From BJHL01 sp040378885 (lineage in GTDB: Bacteria; Planctomycetota; Phycisphaerae; Phycisphaerales; UBA1924): a stretch of 64,000 nt of DNA. Both the position numbers and the translations under genes were made by a program. The notes under the pieces are model-generated. The model was not told the DNA's origin. It searched no databases and saw only the letters and a program-made list of their open reading frames with translations. Location of the stretch: contig JBKDAN010000042.1 of the NCBI GenBank assembly GCA_046316615.1, positions 23,261 to 87,260 of the forward strand, given 5' to 3'. Shown here in pieces: positions 27,393 through 37,244 of this stretch (its first letter is position 1; each line of letters begins with the position of its first letter).

Positions 27393-29894
27393 ATGCTGCG
27401 AACTCTGCTTGCTTTGGCTGCACTTGCGATTTCCACCGGCTCTGTTGTTGCACAAGGCACGCGCGCGGACTACGAGCGAGCGGCGGGCATCTCTCGCGAG
27501 CTCGCGGGCAAGGTTGTCCACGCGGTGGATGATGTCGCGTGGATTGACGGCGGCGGGCTGTGGTACGCGGTGCGGGACGCAGATACTCGCACGCGGTATG
27601 TGACGCTTGATCGAGCCGAAGGCACGCCGCGTGACTTGTTTGATCATGCGGCCCTCGCGAAGGCGATTGCCAGCGCGACCGGGCGCGAACGGGTAGACAG
27701 CGAGCGATTGCCGCTTGCACGATTGCTGGTGACGCACGACCGCGTGGATGCGATGCTGCGTGAGAGTGGTGCGGTGCTGCGGCAGGATCGCGCGAGCGGC
27801 GCGTGGACGACGGTGACGCTGAGCGACTTGGCGGCTGAATCACACGCGTTCCTCTGGCATGAATCCGGCGAGCGCGCGAAGGGCGCGTCGAGCGGCATGG
27901 TGTTTGTGAACAACACCAGTGACGTGCTTCGCCTGTGGTGGCTGAGCGGCGACGAGCGCGCGCCCTATGGCGAGGTTGGAGCCGGCAAGACGCGGAGCCA
28001 ACACACCTTTGGCGGTCATCGCTGGCAAGTGACGAAGGGTGACAACGGCGTTGTGTTTGAAGGCGCGGCACTGGATGAGCAGACGATCGTCGTGCTGCCG
28101 CGGGAGAAACGCGAGAGCGAGCGACCGACGCGTGCGAGCGACGAATCCGAGCCGCGTGTGCGTGCGATGATTCGCGAAGGCAACGTGGTGCTGATCGATG
28201 GCGAGCGCGAATCGCGCGTGACGGATGTGCAGGATCGCTCGCAAGGGTGGTACAGCGGGCCCATTGAGTGGTCGCCAGATCGCACGCGGTTCGTCGCCCG
28301 CTTTGTGACGCCCTCGCAGAATCGCATCGTGCACATTGTCGAGTCTTCGCCCGCGGACCAGGTCCAGCCGAAGTTGATCTCGTTTCAATACGACAAGCCG
28401 GGTGATGTGGTTGAGGCGTGGAAGCCTCGCCTGTTTGATGCGGAGACGGGAAGCGAGATCGCGATCGATGATGCGCTGTTTCACGTGCCGCCCGCGATTG
28501 ATTCGCTTGCGTGGTCGGCGGATTCGTCGTTCTTTTCGTTCGTGTACATGGAGCGCGGGAACAAGGTGATGCGGCTGGTGCGCGTGACGCGAGATGGCAA
28601 AGCGAGCACGATTGTCGAGGAGACGCCGAGCACGTTTGTCGATGTCGTCAACGCGAAGTACTTTCATCGCCTGGGCGCGAGCGGGCAGGCGCTGTGGATG
28701 TCCGAGCGCGATGGCTGGCGGCACGTGTACTTGCTTGACGAACGCCGCGAGTCGACCGAGAGCATCGTGCGGCAACTGACAAAAGGCCCGTGGGTCGTGC
28801 GCGGTGTCGAGCAAGTGGACGAAGCAGCGCGGGAACTGGTGATCCGTGTGAGCGGCGTGTATCCGCAGCAGGATCCGTATTACATCCACTACGCCCGTGT
28901 GAAGCTGGATGATGCCAGCATGACGCTCCTGACAGATGGTGACGGCACGCACGAAGTCGAGTTTTCGCCTGATGGCACACTGCTGCTGGATCGATACTCA
29001 CGCGTGAACATGCCGACGGTGACACAGGTGCGCGATGCACGCACAGGAAGGCTTGTCGCGGAACTGGGTAAGGGCGATGCGAGCGCACTGGTGGAGGCGG
29101 GGTGGAGCATGCCCGAGCCGTTTGCAGCGAAGGGTCGCGACGGCGTGACGGACATTCACGGCTTCATCATCAGGCCCACAAAGTTCGACGCGAGTCGCAC
29201 ATATCCGGTGATTGAGTTCATCTACGCAGGGCCGCACGGATCACACGTGCCCAAAGCGTTCAGCGCGGACCTTGGCTTTCGGCAGGAGATGGCGGAACTT
29301 GGCTTCATTATCGTGCAGATCGACGGCATGGGCACCGCCCATCGCAGCAAGGCGTTTCATGATGTGTGCTTCAAGAACTTGAAGGACGCAGGGCTGCCTG
29401 ATCGCATCGCGTGGATGCGGGCTGCCGCGGCGAAGTATCCGCAGATGGACATCTCGCGCGTGGGCATCGTCGGCGGATCGGCAGGCGGACAGAACGCGAT
29501 GGGCGCGCTGCTGCATCATGGTGATTTCTACCAAGTCGCGGTCGCGGACTGCGGCTGTCACGACAACCGTGTGGACAAGCGATGGTGGAATGAAGCATGG
29601 ATGGGCTATCCCGTGGACGAGAGTTACGCCGAGTCGTCCAACGTGACGCATGCGCACAAACTTCAGGGCAAGTTGCTGCTCATCGTGGGCGAGGTTGATC
29701 GCAACGTTGATCCAGCATCAACCATGCAGGTGGTCAATGCGCTCATCAAGGCTGACAAGGACTTTGACTTGCTCGTGATGCCCGGCGTGGGGCACGGCGC
29801 TGCGGGCACAAACTACGGGCAGCGGCGCACGATGGACTTCTTTGTGCGGCACTTGCTGGGCGTGGAGCCGCGACGCGACGCGAACGCTGAATAA
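27393..29894 (+). CDS. S9-family serine peptidase (dipeptidyl peptidase IV-like), exported
   Basis: 833 residues. The start at 27393 gives the signal peptide 'MLRTLLALAALAISTGSVVA'; a GTG at 27351 would add 14 residues. The N-terminal about 550 residues are a DPP-IV-type beta-propeller ('SLAWSADSSFFSFVYMERGN', 'VEFSPDGTLLLDRYSRVNMP'). The C-terminal alpha/beta-hydrolase has the nucleophile elbow 'GIVGGSAGGQNAMGA' (GGSAGG instead of the commoner GWSYGG), the acid in 'IVGEVDRNVDP' and the His in 'MPGVGHGAAG'. All three triad residues are present. It probably removes N-terminal dipeptides from peptides in the periplasm. Confidence 0.88.
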   Translation: MLRTLLALAALAISTGSVVAQGTRADYERAAGISRELAGKVVHAVDDVAWIDGGGLWYAVRDADTRTRYVTLDRAEGTPRDLFDHAALAKAIASATGRERVDSERLPLARLLVTHDRVDAMLRESGAVLRQDRASGAWTTVTLSDLAAESHAFLWHESGERAKGASSGMVFVNNTSDVLRLWWLSGDERAPYGEVGAGKTRSQHTFGGHRWQVTKGDNGVVFEGAALDEQTIVVLPREKRESERPTRASDESEPRVRAMIREGNVVLIDGERESRVTDVQDRSQGWYSGPIEWSPDRTRFVARFVTPSQNRIVHIVESSPADQVQPKLISFQYDKPGDVVEAWKPRLFDAETGSEIAIDDALFHVPPAIDSLAWSADSSFFSFVYMERGNKVMRLVRVTRDGKASTIVEETPSTFVDVVNAKYFHRLGASGQALWMSERDGWRHVYLLDERRESTESIVRQLTKGPWVVRGVEQVDEAARELVIRVSGVYPQQDPYYIHYARVKLDDASMTLLTDGDGTHEVEFSPDGTLLLDRYSRVNMPTVTQVRDARTGRLVAELGKGDASALVEAGWSMPEPFAAKGRDGVTDIHGFIIRPTKFDASRTYPVIEFIYAGPHGSHVPKAFSADLGFRQEMAELGFIIVQIDGMGTAHRSKAFHDVCFKNLKDAGLPDRIAWMRAAAAKYPQMDISRVGIVGGSAGGQNAMGALLHHGDFYQVAVADCGCHDNRVDKRWWNEAWMGYPVDESYAESSNVTHAHKLQGKLLLIVGEVDRNVDPASTMQVVNALIKADKDFDLLVMPGVGHGAAGTNYGQRRTMDFFVRHLLGVEPRRDANAE

Positions 29895-30005
29895 GTCTTC
29901 ATCGTGTAAAGTTCACAAGAGCTCGTTTCGTCAACATTCTTTCGCATCAGGCCCGATATCATGCCCCGCTTCGCCGCTTCGCTCGGCGTGGTTGGAGGGT
30001 TTTCG

Positions 30006-31478
30006 ATGCGCGTGCTCATGCTTGGTTGGGAGTTTCCGCCTTTCATCGCCGGCGGTCTTGGCATCGCCTGCTATGGATTGACGAAAGCCCTCGATAAGCA
30101 GGGGCATTCGGTCATCTTCGTGCTGCCCAAGCCCGTCGATCGGTCCAAGAGCAGTCACGTGAAGATGCTCTCGCCCATGAGTGTGGCGGGCGTCGCGGCC
30201 CAAGGCGGGCTGCCGCTGCGCGATCTCGCGGCGCTGAGCGGCCCGGGCGGCACCGGGCTCTATCAGTTTCAGCATGCCGTCTTTCATGGCGTGCCGGCGA
30301 GTTTCAGCAACCCGTATCCGGGCAGCAACGTGCAGCGCACGCAGGGTGTAGGAGCGACCAAGGAAAAGCTGCCCGCAATGGACAGCGATTGCGCGCTCGA
30401 CATTGACGCATCGCTGATTGGCGCAGTCGACAGTGCGGGCGAGCCGCTCACACCTCCGCCCCAGCCAGCCCAGCAACTCAAGAGCGGCACAGAGCGCGGC
30501 TTCATCGGCACAGGCGGCGGCGCAGGCGTCGGTTATGGCAACGATCTCGTGGGCGATGCCGAGCGCTACGCGCGGCTGTGCGTCGCTCTCACGCGTCGTG
30601 AAGACTTTGACATCATCCACGCGCACGACTGGCTGACGTTCCCCGCCGCGATCGCCGTCGCGAAGGTGACGGGCAAGCCGCTCATCGTGCAGATTCACAG
30701 CACCGAGTTTGATCGCTCGGGCAGCAACGTCAATCAGCGCGTGTACGACATCGAGCGCGCGGGCATGCACGCCGCGGACAAAGTCGTGTGCGTGAGCCAA
30801 CTCACCGCCAACATCTGCGAACGCCGCTACGGTGTGCCCGCCAACAAGCTAGGTGTCGTGTACAACGGCCTCGACAAAGACGCGCACCAGCCCGCACAAG
30901 GCGCGCACATCGAGACCGATGACAAGATCGTGCTCTTCCTGGGTCGCATTACGATGCAGAAGGGCCCCGAGTACTTCATCGCCGCCGCCAAGCGCGTGCT
31001 GGAGAAAGTGCCCGATGCCAAGTTCGTCCTTGCAGGCAGCGGCGACATGGCCCTGCGCATGATCGATCTCGCCGCGAGCATGGGCATCGGCGGCAAGGTG
31101 CTCTTCACCGGCTTCCTGCGCGGCGGCGACATCGAGCGCGTCTTCAAGATGGCCGACTGCTACGTCATGCCCAGCGTGAGCGAGCCTTTCGGCATCGCCG
31201 CACTCGAAGCCATCAGCCACGATGTGCCCGTCATTCTCAGCAAGACCAGCGGCGCCAGCGAAGTGCTGCAGCACGTGCTGAAGGTCGACTTCTGGGACAT
31301 CGACGAGATGGCCAACAAGATCGTCTCGGTCCTGCGCCATCCTTCGCTGAGCCAAACCCTGCGCGACCACGGCCGCATGGAACTGCACCGCCTCACGTGG
31401 GACCAAGCCGCGACCAACTGCGTGAAGGTGTACGAAGGCGTGATCGCCGAACGCACGACGCGCGCAGCAACGGCATAA
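30006..31478 (+). CDS. GT4/glycogen-synthase-like glycosyltransferase
   Basis: 490 residues, GT-B fold. The ATG at 30006 has GGAGG eight bases upstream. The start 'MRVLMLGWEFPPFIAGGLGI' resembles glycogen synthase and GT4 enzymes where a Gly-rich loop binds the nucleotide sugar. Between residues about 45 and 185 there is an unusually long low-complexity insertion rich in Gly/Ala/Ser/Pro. The C-terminal donor domain has 'IVLFLGRITMQKGPEYFIAA' and the EX7E motif 'EPFGIAALEAISHDVPVI'. Likely makes a storage or exported glucan; the acceptor is unknown. Confidence 0.85.
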   Translation: MRVLMLGWEFPPFIAGGLGIACYGLTKALDKQGHSVIFVLPKPVDRSKSSHVKMLSPMSVAGVAAQGGLPLRDLAALSGPGGTGLYQFQHAVFHGVPASFSNPYPGSNVQRTQGVGATKEKLPAMDSDCALDIDASLIGAVDSAGEPLTPPPQPAQQLKSGTERGFIGTGGGAGVGYGNDLVGDAERYARLCVALTRREDFDIIHAHDWLTFPAAIAVAKVTGKPLIVQIHSTEFDRSGSNVNQRVYDIERAGMHAADKVVCVSQLTANICERRYGVPANKLGVVYNGLDKDAHQPAQGAHIETDDKIVLFLGRITMQKGPEYFIAAAKRVLEKVPDAKFVLAGSGDMALRMIDLAASMGIGGKVLFTGFLRGGDIERVFKMADCYVMPSVSEPFGIAALEAISHDVPVILSKTSGASEVLQHVLKVDFWDIDEMANKIVSVLRHPSLSQTLRDHGRMELHRLTWDQAATNCVKVYEGVIAERTTRAATA

Positions 31479-31493
31479 ACACCCAGCTTCATC

Positions 31494-33716
31494 TCACGGG
31501 CATGCGTCACCGGCAAGAACACCCAGAAACGCGACGACGTCAGCGTCCTCGGGATAGACGCCATTGTTGTTGAAGTCGATATCGCCGCAGACCTGCGTAC
31601 TGCACGCGCCGCCAGCGAAGACGGTGAAGAAGTCGAGCGTGTCCTGCGCTTCGGGGAATGCGCCGTTGCGGTTGAAATCGATGGAGTCGCACGGGCACGT
31701 CGCGGGGAACGAGCCGCGCAGCAGATGGCGGGCGTAGAAGTCCGTCCGTTCAATGGGCGTGAGCGTGCCGATGTAGAACTCGCCGTTGGGACGCATAGCC
31801 ATAGCTTTGGTCCACGAGCGAATGCCCAGCGCCGTCCACGTGCTTCCATCCCAGCGGAAGACCGACTCGGAGTTCGTCGACCCAGCACCGCTTGCGATGA
31901 TCGTGCCATCAGGACCTTCCGCGAGCCTGTACGGCACGATGGCCCGCAGCCGCCCCACTGGTGTCCACGCCGATCCGCTGACGCGATACACATTCGACTC
32001 AGTCAAGGATACGGGAAAGTCCCCACCAACGAGTATGTCGCCATCAGCAAGTAGATGCAGCGAATATACCGCAAAGGCTACTCCGGGCAGTCCGGGCAGT
32101 GTCATGGACTGCCACGCGCCGTTCACAAGACGATACAAGCCAGACTGCATTCTACCGGCCAGCACGTTTCCGTCTCTGTCAATGCCCAGATTTCGAATGC
32201 CGTCGAAGCCCGGTGACAATGCTGGTGTCAGAGTCCACTGAGTACCATCCCATATCGCTACACGCGTTGCGCTACCACAGATCGCAAGGCGCCCATCCGG
32301 CAGGAGTTGAACATCCGCAGGTATGCCCACGCCAGGATTGACCCCGAGAGATGACCACGTTGATCCATTCCAGCGTGCTATGTTCGGAAGATTGACCGGA
32401 CCACCCGCGCGACCAGTAAACGAGCCGATCGCGATGATGTCCCCGTTTGGCAGCTTTTCCAACCCGCGAACCTCGCCATTGAGTCCTCCATCCATCGCAT
32501 GCCAGCGGGTACCGTCCCAGCGCGCCACATAAAAGACCGGAACTTCGCCTGCGTAGATGAACTCGCCACCCACGATCACATGGCCGTTATTGTCAAAGAC
32601 GATGTCACGCACGATGCCCAGCGGACCACCCGTACTGAAAAGACGCTCCATCACGCCACCACGCACGCGCATCATGCGATCAACAGCAAATGTCGGTCGC
32701 GTCGCGCTTGATGTGGTCGGCACTGGGTAACCGCCCGTTATGAAGTAGTCATCTGGCCCAATGACAGACACACTATTGGTGCTACCCACCCCCGGCAGAG
32801 AAAATGTCCCGCTTGTCGTTGCAGAGATCCCGTCCCATCGGCGAGCTTGGTTAGACGCGGTGATGAGATACTCGCCGTTTGGCAACGCAAACAGATTCTG
32901 GCTTGGAAAGATACTTACGACTGGGCTGATCCACGCGCCATTCCACTGCCGCACCTGCGACGCAATCGAACTGGATGCCATGAAGCCGCCGTTGGGCAGC
33001 GGCACGAGCGCGCGTGGCGCCCACGAAAGCCCGCCGGTCACACCGGCCCATGAGGTCGTACCGGGCAGCAGTCGCGCGACACGAGAGATCGCAAAGATGC
33101 CCGAATTCGTAAACTCTCCGGCGATCACAACTGTCCCGTCGCTGAGCAGCGTTGCGGCGAGTACATCTGCGTTGACACCAGAACCGATCTGCGTCCACGC
33201 CGATCCATCCCACTGAGCCGTCCGCAGAATGGGGGTTGTGTCATTCTGCGTGAACGCGCCGACAGCCACCAGCCTGCCGTCAGGCCGCACAACCACACGA
33301 TTCACTGCGCCGTTGAACGCCCCGCCCAGTCGAACCCAGCCGCTTGACGTCAACTTGTAAACTCCCGTCCCGGTAGAGTTCGCCACCACCCCGAGTTCAT
33401 TGGTTGGAGTGATGAACAACTGCACGACACGGGAAGGGGGCGCGCCCATATCCGTCCACGTATTGTCGGCCGGGTTCCACGCTGCCACACTTCCGATCGG
33501 CGTCGTGCCAACCGCACCGACTACACCCGCAACGACGATCACACGCGGCAGGGGTCCATCAGGTCCGTCCGGGTCCCACGCCACACTCGACAACACCACA
33601 TCTGTCGCACCGAGTGCGCCGAACTCCGGTATCCAGTTGGGGCCACAAGCACCTTGCGCGAGCGCTCGATTAGCGATGATACTGAGCAGAAGCACAATAC
33701 GGACAAAGAACTTCAT
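31494..33716 (-). CDS. Secreted beta-propeller-like protein with paired dockerin-like C-terminus
   Basis: 740 residues. ATG 33716 has AAGGGG upstream and starts the signal peptide 'MKFFVRIVLLLSIIANRALA'. The body is a series of about 40-residue blades built around 'WDGTRWHAMDGGLNGEV', 'WNGSTWSSLGVNPG' and 'LLPDGRLAICG', as in kelch/delta-60-type propellers. The C-terminus has two modules: 'CDSIDFNRNGAFPEAQDTLD', then 'CGDIDFNNNGVYPEDADVVA'. These are the most divergent copies in the window. Probably a cell-surface or secreted protein; no enzyme motif seen. It is convergent with the glycosyltransferase gene, 15 bases apart. Confidence 0.8.
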   Translation of the reverse strand: MKFFVRIVLLLSIIANRALAQGACGPNWIPEFGALGATDVVLSSVAWDPDGPDGPLPRVIVVAGVVGAVGTTPIGSVAAWNPADNTWTDMGAPPSRVVQLFITPTNELGVVANSTGTGVYKLTSSGWVRLGGAFNGAVNRVVVRPDGRLVAVGAFTQNDTTPILRTAQWDGSAWTQIGSGVNADVLAATLLSDGTVVIAGEFTNSGIFAISRVARLLPGTTSWAGVTGGLSWAPRALVPLPNGGFMASSSIASQVRQWNGAWISPVVSIFPSQNLFALPNGEYLITASNQARRWDGISATTSGTFSLPGVGSTNSVSVIGPDDYFITGGYPVPTTSSATRPTFAVDRMMRVRGGVMERLFSTGGPLGIVRDIVFDNNGHVIVGGEFIYAGEVPVFYVARWDGTRWHAMDGGLNGEVRGLEKLPNGDIIAIGSFTGRAGGPVNLPNIARWNGSTWSSLGVNPGVGIPADVQLLPDGRLAICGSATRVAIWDGTQWTLTPALSPGFDGIRNLGIDRDGNVLAGRMQSGLYRLVNGAWQSMTLPGLPGVAFAVYSLHLLADGDILVGGDFPVSLTESNVYRVSGSAWTPVGRLRAIVPYRLAEGPDGTIIASGAGSTNSESVFRWDGSTWTALGIRSWTKAMAMRPNGEFYIGTLTPIERTDFYARHLLRGSFPATCPCDSIDFNRNGAFPEAQDTLDFFTVFAGGACSTQVCGDIDFNNNGVYPEDADVVAFLGVLAGDACP

Positions 33717-33851
33717 GGAATCCCCTTGCAAACTCAACGACTCAGAGTCGCGGTACAACGTGTGAAGATAGCAGATCCCGCGGAACTTGCAACACATGGC
33801 GTTCCGTGCAGACGCGTTTTTTTCGATCGTTCTCGGTCTCTTAACAAGCTA

Positions 33852-35066
33852 CTAAAGCGTTCGCTCAAACGCCAACTCATCCTTCAGCACACTCGCCAAC
33901 CGCTCATACTCATCCAGCGAGTTGTACACCTGCGCACTGATGCGGCAGATGCGCATCGTGAGGCCCGGCACGCCCCACACAGGAACCTGAACCTTGTGCG
34001 TGTGCAGCAGGCGGTCCTGCATGGCATCGTGATACTTGGTCGCGCGGGCCATCACGCGGGCGTGCCTCGCATCATCATGCGCGGGCAGAATCATCGAGAC
34101 GATGCTCCCCAGCATTGCATCCGGCGCGGGCGGCGAAATGCCCAGCGCGTTGCACACCACACCACGGCCTTGTATCGCGAGCTCATGGTTGTGCTTCATC
34201 ACCGCAGGCCACCCGCCCGGCAGCATTGCTCGCATCGTCGCAATCGCATCGGGAATGGCGTAAATCGCCGTGTAATCCTGCGTGCCAACGTAATCAAACT
34301 CCGTAAGAAATTGCGCTCGCCCCGGCTTGGGCTTCTCGGCGTTGTTCGAAAGCGCAAGTGGCCGGAACCCATCGCGCCGCGATGCATCAACATACAGAAA
34401 CGCCGAGCCCTTGGGCGAACAGATCCACTTGTGACAGTTGGCGGTGTAGTACGTCGGACGCATCGTGCCAAGGTTCACCGGTACCATACCCGGCGCGTGC
34501 GCGCCGTCAATGAGCGTCGCGATGCCGCGTGCATGCAGCATCGGCACAAGCTTCTCAACCGGCAGCACCAGCCCCGTCGGACTCGTGATATGGCTGAGCA
34601 TCGCAAGCTTCGTCTTGCTCGTCACGCTCGCCATGATGGCGTCGATCACCTGCTGTTCGCTCGCGACAGGAAACGGCAGCTTGGCGACAACAACACTCGC
34701 TCCGTGAGCCGCCGCGGCCCGGCGCGCCGAGTTCTGGCACGCCGGATACTCGTGGCTGGTGATCAGCACTTCATCACCCGCCGCCAGCCGATGATTCGCG
34801 AAGACTGTCGCAACCGCGATGCTCGCGTTGGGCACCAGTGCGAACGCGTCCCACTCGCACGACAGAAACGCCGCGAGCGCCCGGCGAGTCGCGTCCATCG
34901 CGCCTTCATGGTCTTCCACGAAAAACTTGACCGGATCCGCCTCAAGCCGATCGCGCCAAGCGCGCTGTGCCTCTTGCACGAGCACGGGCGTCGCGCCAAA
35001 CGAGCCATGATTCAAGAACGTAAGACCAGGCTGCAGCCGCCAATGGCGAGAGAGTTCAGAAGGCAT
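33852..35066 (-). CDS. Class V aminotransferase, isopenicillin-N epimerase-like
   Basis: 404 residues from ATG 35066. This PLP fold type I family includes cysteine desulfurases and epimerases. The start 'GLTFLNHGSFGATPVLVQEA' is typical of the isopenicillin-N epimerase-like subgroup. 'LIDGAHAPGMVPVNLGTM' has the Asp and His that contact PLP, and 'NCHKWICSPKGSAFLYVD' has the Lys for the Schiff base. No Cys-loop of a desulfurase is present, so an aminotransferase, epimerase or lyase acting on an unknown amino acid is more likely. Cytoplasmic. It is the last gene of a minus-strand run that includes a sigma factor, but a shared promoter is unproven. Confidence 0.87.
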   Translation of the reverse strand: MPSELSRHWRLQPGLTFLNHGSFGATPVLVQEAQRAWRDRLEADPVKFFVEDHEGAMDATRRALAAFLSCEWDAFALVPNASIAVATVFANHRLAAGDEVLITSHEYPACQNSARRAAAAHGASVVVAKLPFPVASEQQVIDAIMASVTSKTKLAMLSHITSPTGLVLPVEKLVPMLHARGIATLIDGAHAPGMVPVNLGTMRPTYYTANCHKWICSPKGSAFLYVDASRRDGFRPLALSNNAEKPKPGRAQFLTEFDYVGTQDYTAIYAIPDAIATMRAMLPGGWPAVMKHNHELAIQGRGVVCNALGISPPAPDAMLGSIVSMILPAHDDARHARVMARATKYHDAMQDRLLHTHKVQVPVWGVPGLTMRICRISAQVYNSLDEYERLASVLKDELAFERTL

Positions 35067-35145
35067 GCGGGAGAATAGTGCCCGAGTGCGAAGCGGCGCA
35101 GAACGACATGCGCTCAGAGAGCGCTCAGGCACGCAACAGCCACGT

Positions 35146-35778
35146 TCATTCCTCGCGCTTGCTCTTCTGCTGGTTCTTCAACTGGTTCGCAATCAGCACC
35201 TGCGCCGCCGTACGACCGGTGAACTCCAGCTCACGCGCTTCCATCAGCAAGGGGTCAGGACGAACCTTGTCGCTGGCCCAGTTGGTACGGGCAGGAGCGC
35301 CCGGCAACTCACGCATCCACGCGGGCGTCGCCCGGCGAGGCGTCACGAGCGGGCCAGCAGTCAGCAGGCCTTCATCCACCGTGCCCGCAGGGAAACCAGC
35401 AACGCCCGAGTCGTCAGCACGCACCGACACAATGGGCGTAAAGGGCCGCTGCACGACAGGACTCAGCGTCGTGGGCGTGCTTTGGCTGCGCGTGTGCAGC
35501 AGCATCGCGCCGCCCAAAGCCAGCATCAGCACAGGAGCAGCGACAAGCAAGCCGCGCGACAGCGCGAAAGTCGGGCGCACCGGCTGCGGCTGCGTGCGTT
35601 CCAGACGCATCGCAATCGCGCGACGCAGACCTTCGGGCGCAGCTTCCATCGGCGCGGCGTCACGATTACGAAGCAGCGCATGCACCACGGCTTCTTCACG
35701 CGCCACGCTGCCGACCTTGCGGTCATCCAGCACGCGCGTGCTGCGCCAGGAGGAAATCAGTTGCAACAGCTTCATCAC
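35146..35778 (-). CDS. Single-pass membrane protein coupled to an ECF sigma factor (putative anti-sigma)
   Basis: 210 residues. The start overlaps the stop of the upstream sigma gene (ATGA, 35775-35778), the same arrangement as the sigma/anti-sigma pair near 2.5 kb. The N-terminal 65 residues are soluble and basic, a membrane helix follows ('GLLVAAPVLMLALGGAMLLH'), and the rest is extracytoplasmic, Pro/Thr-rich and ends in a Lys/Arg/Gln-rich tail. There is no recognisable anti-sigma domain or zinc motif, so the anti-sigma role rests on gene order only. The upstream sigma gene carries no membrane anchor of its own. Confidence 0.65.
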   Translation of the reverse strand: MMKLLQLISSWRSTRVLDDRKVGSVAREEAVVHALLRNRDAAPMEAAPEGLRRAIAMRLERTQPQPVRPTFALSRGLLVAAPVLMLALGGAMLLHTRSQSTPTTLSPVVQRPFTPIVSVRADDSGVAGFPAGTVDEGLLTAGPLVTPRRATPAWMRELPGAPARTNWASDKVRPDPLLMEARELEFTGRTAAQVLIANQLKNQQKSKREE

Positions 35779-36443
35779 GCGCGACCTCCCGCAGCTTGCA
35801 TCGCCGCGATGTCTTCATCCGCGCTGATGTTCACTTCAATCACGGGCATCCAGCCTTCGCTGCTTGCGCCCTTCGCCAAGGTCTGACGAGCGCGGAACAG
35901 ACTCACGCGCACACCCACCTGGCTCTTGCCCATTACCTTCGCGATCTCACCGATCGACATGTCTTCCGCATATCGCAGCCACAAAGCAGTCTGCTGATCA
36001 GGCGACAGCGTCCGCTCCGCCAGAGCCCACAGCTTGCGGCCAAGCCGGCGATCATCCGCCGTCTCCAAGCCATCAACGCCTTGCGCCGCGGGACGATCAA
36101 ACGACTCCCACACCTGCTCGCGTGACATCTTGCGGTGCTTGCTCACCGCAAGCCGCGAAGCGATGGTGTACAGCCACGTCGAAAACTTCCAGCTCGGGTC
36201 GTAACTGCCAATGCGTTCCCACGCCCGCGCGAACGCTTCCTGCGTCAGCTCTTCCGCATCGCTGCGGCAACGCGTGCGACGCAGCAGGAAGTTGAACAGC
36301 CGCGTTTCAAAACGCGTCACCAGTTCACCAAAGCACGACATGGCAGCACCCGTGCCGGACTGGGCGCGCACGGCCAGTTCTTCAGGGCTTTGCTGACTGA
36401 GGGGAGGCATCGGACTCGCGAGCGTGGCCATGCTGGGGGGCAT
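35775..36443 (-). CDS. ECF RNA polymerase sigma factor
   Basis: 222 residues from ATG 36443 with AAGGGA upstream; a longer open frame to 36713 codes for implausible protein. Region 2: 'FETRLFNFLLRRTRCRSDAE' and 'ELTQEAFARAWERIGSYDPS', with 'FSTWLYTIASRLAVSKHRK'. Region 4: 'LSPDQQTALWLRYAEDMSIG' and 'EIAKVMGKSQVGVRVSLFRA'. The sequence between is rich in Asp. The C-terminal about 30 residues after region 4 ('SEGWMPVIEVNISADEDIAA') are an acidic extension. It is translationally coupled to the membrane protein that follows. Confidence 0.87.
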   Translation of the reverse strand: MPPSMATLASPMPPLSQQSPEELAVRAQSGTGAAMSCFGELVTRFETRLFNFLLRRTRCRSDAEELTQEAFARAWERIGSYDPSWKFSTWLYTIASRLAVSKHRKMSREQVWESFDRPAAQGVDGLETADDRRLGRKLWALAERTLSPDQQTALWLRYAEDMSIGEIAKVMGKSQVGVRVSLFRARQTLAKGASSEGWMPVIEVNISADEDIAAMQAAGGRA

Positions 36444-37244
36444 AGGTGTCCCTTGGGAAGTCGCTCTATTGTTCGCAGGCTGACAGGCCGGCGTTACAGG
36501 CGGTAAATCCATTACTGACAGCAATTTGCAGTTGCGAGGTAACGTTTCCGGACGCAAGTGCGGTTCTCCGATCGACTGGTGGTGCGACGGATGTGCCAGT
36601 GGAAGGTCGTCGGCTCGTTCCTGGTAGTAGCAGCAAAGTCGGGAAGGCGCGGTGCGGCGGATGCTGACTTGGCCGTGATGGGCTGCAAGGCCAAACGCCG
36701 CGCATCGTGACACGTCGCGACGCCGCCCTGGACCCCAAGCGCGTGTTGTGATGAGCGAGTGACAGCGTCACGTTCAAATCGAACGTGCGCTCGGTTGCGA
36801 GACCATCGCGCGAAGCCGCGTGATGCTGACGAGCGTCACGCAGTCGCGAACTCCAACGACGACAGAGTTCATGGATTCGCACGCATGGCGCGATCCTGCG
36901 CAAGTCAATGGGAAGGCCGCTTCATCGATGTGTGTGTTGACTTCTGTCGAACGATGTCACACCTCGCCACAGGATCTGCACTCGATCGATCACTGCGTGA
37001 TGTTTGCTCGCGACGCGCTTCCATGATGATGCGTTGAAGACGATCTCATGAAGCACGCTAGTGCGTCGCGTCCGCGCGTCTTTGTCCGCAAAGAGCATCG
37101 CGTGAAAAAATGCACACGCGCTGCATGAAGATCGAAAATTGTCATGACAAAACTCGCGCTTGTGGCAATAACGCGCGAATCGCGAGCGTTGCACTCCCGC
37201 ATGCGTCGCAACTTCGCGCCGCAAAGCACAACAAGGAGACGGGT
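36444..37244. other. Long intergenic region without a recognised gene
   Basis: About 800 bases between the sigma gene (minus) and the dockerin-like gene (plus). Base composition is less GC-rich than the neighbouring genes. Frames through it are short or antisense to known genes. A perfect 12-bp palindrome TTGTCATGACAA is at 37139-37150. I see no tRNA, riboswitch or hairpin with a T run. Confidence 0.5.
37139..37150. promoter_or_regulatory. Perfect palindrome TTGTCATGACAA
   Basis: A 12-base perfect inverted repeat 95 bases before the start of the dockerin-like gene at 37245, in the locally AT-richer part of the intergenic region. Could be a repressor or activator site; no matching regulator is adjacent except the divergent sigma factor operon. 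Confidence 0.35.
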
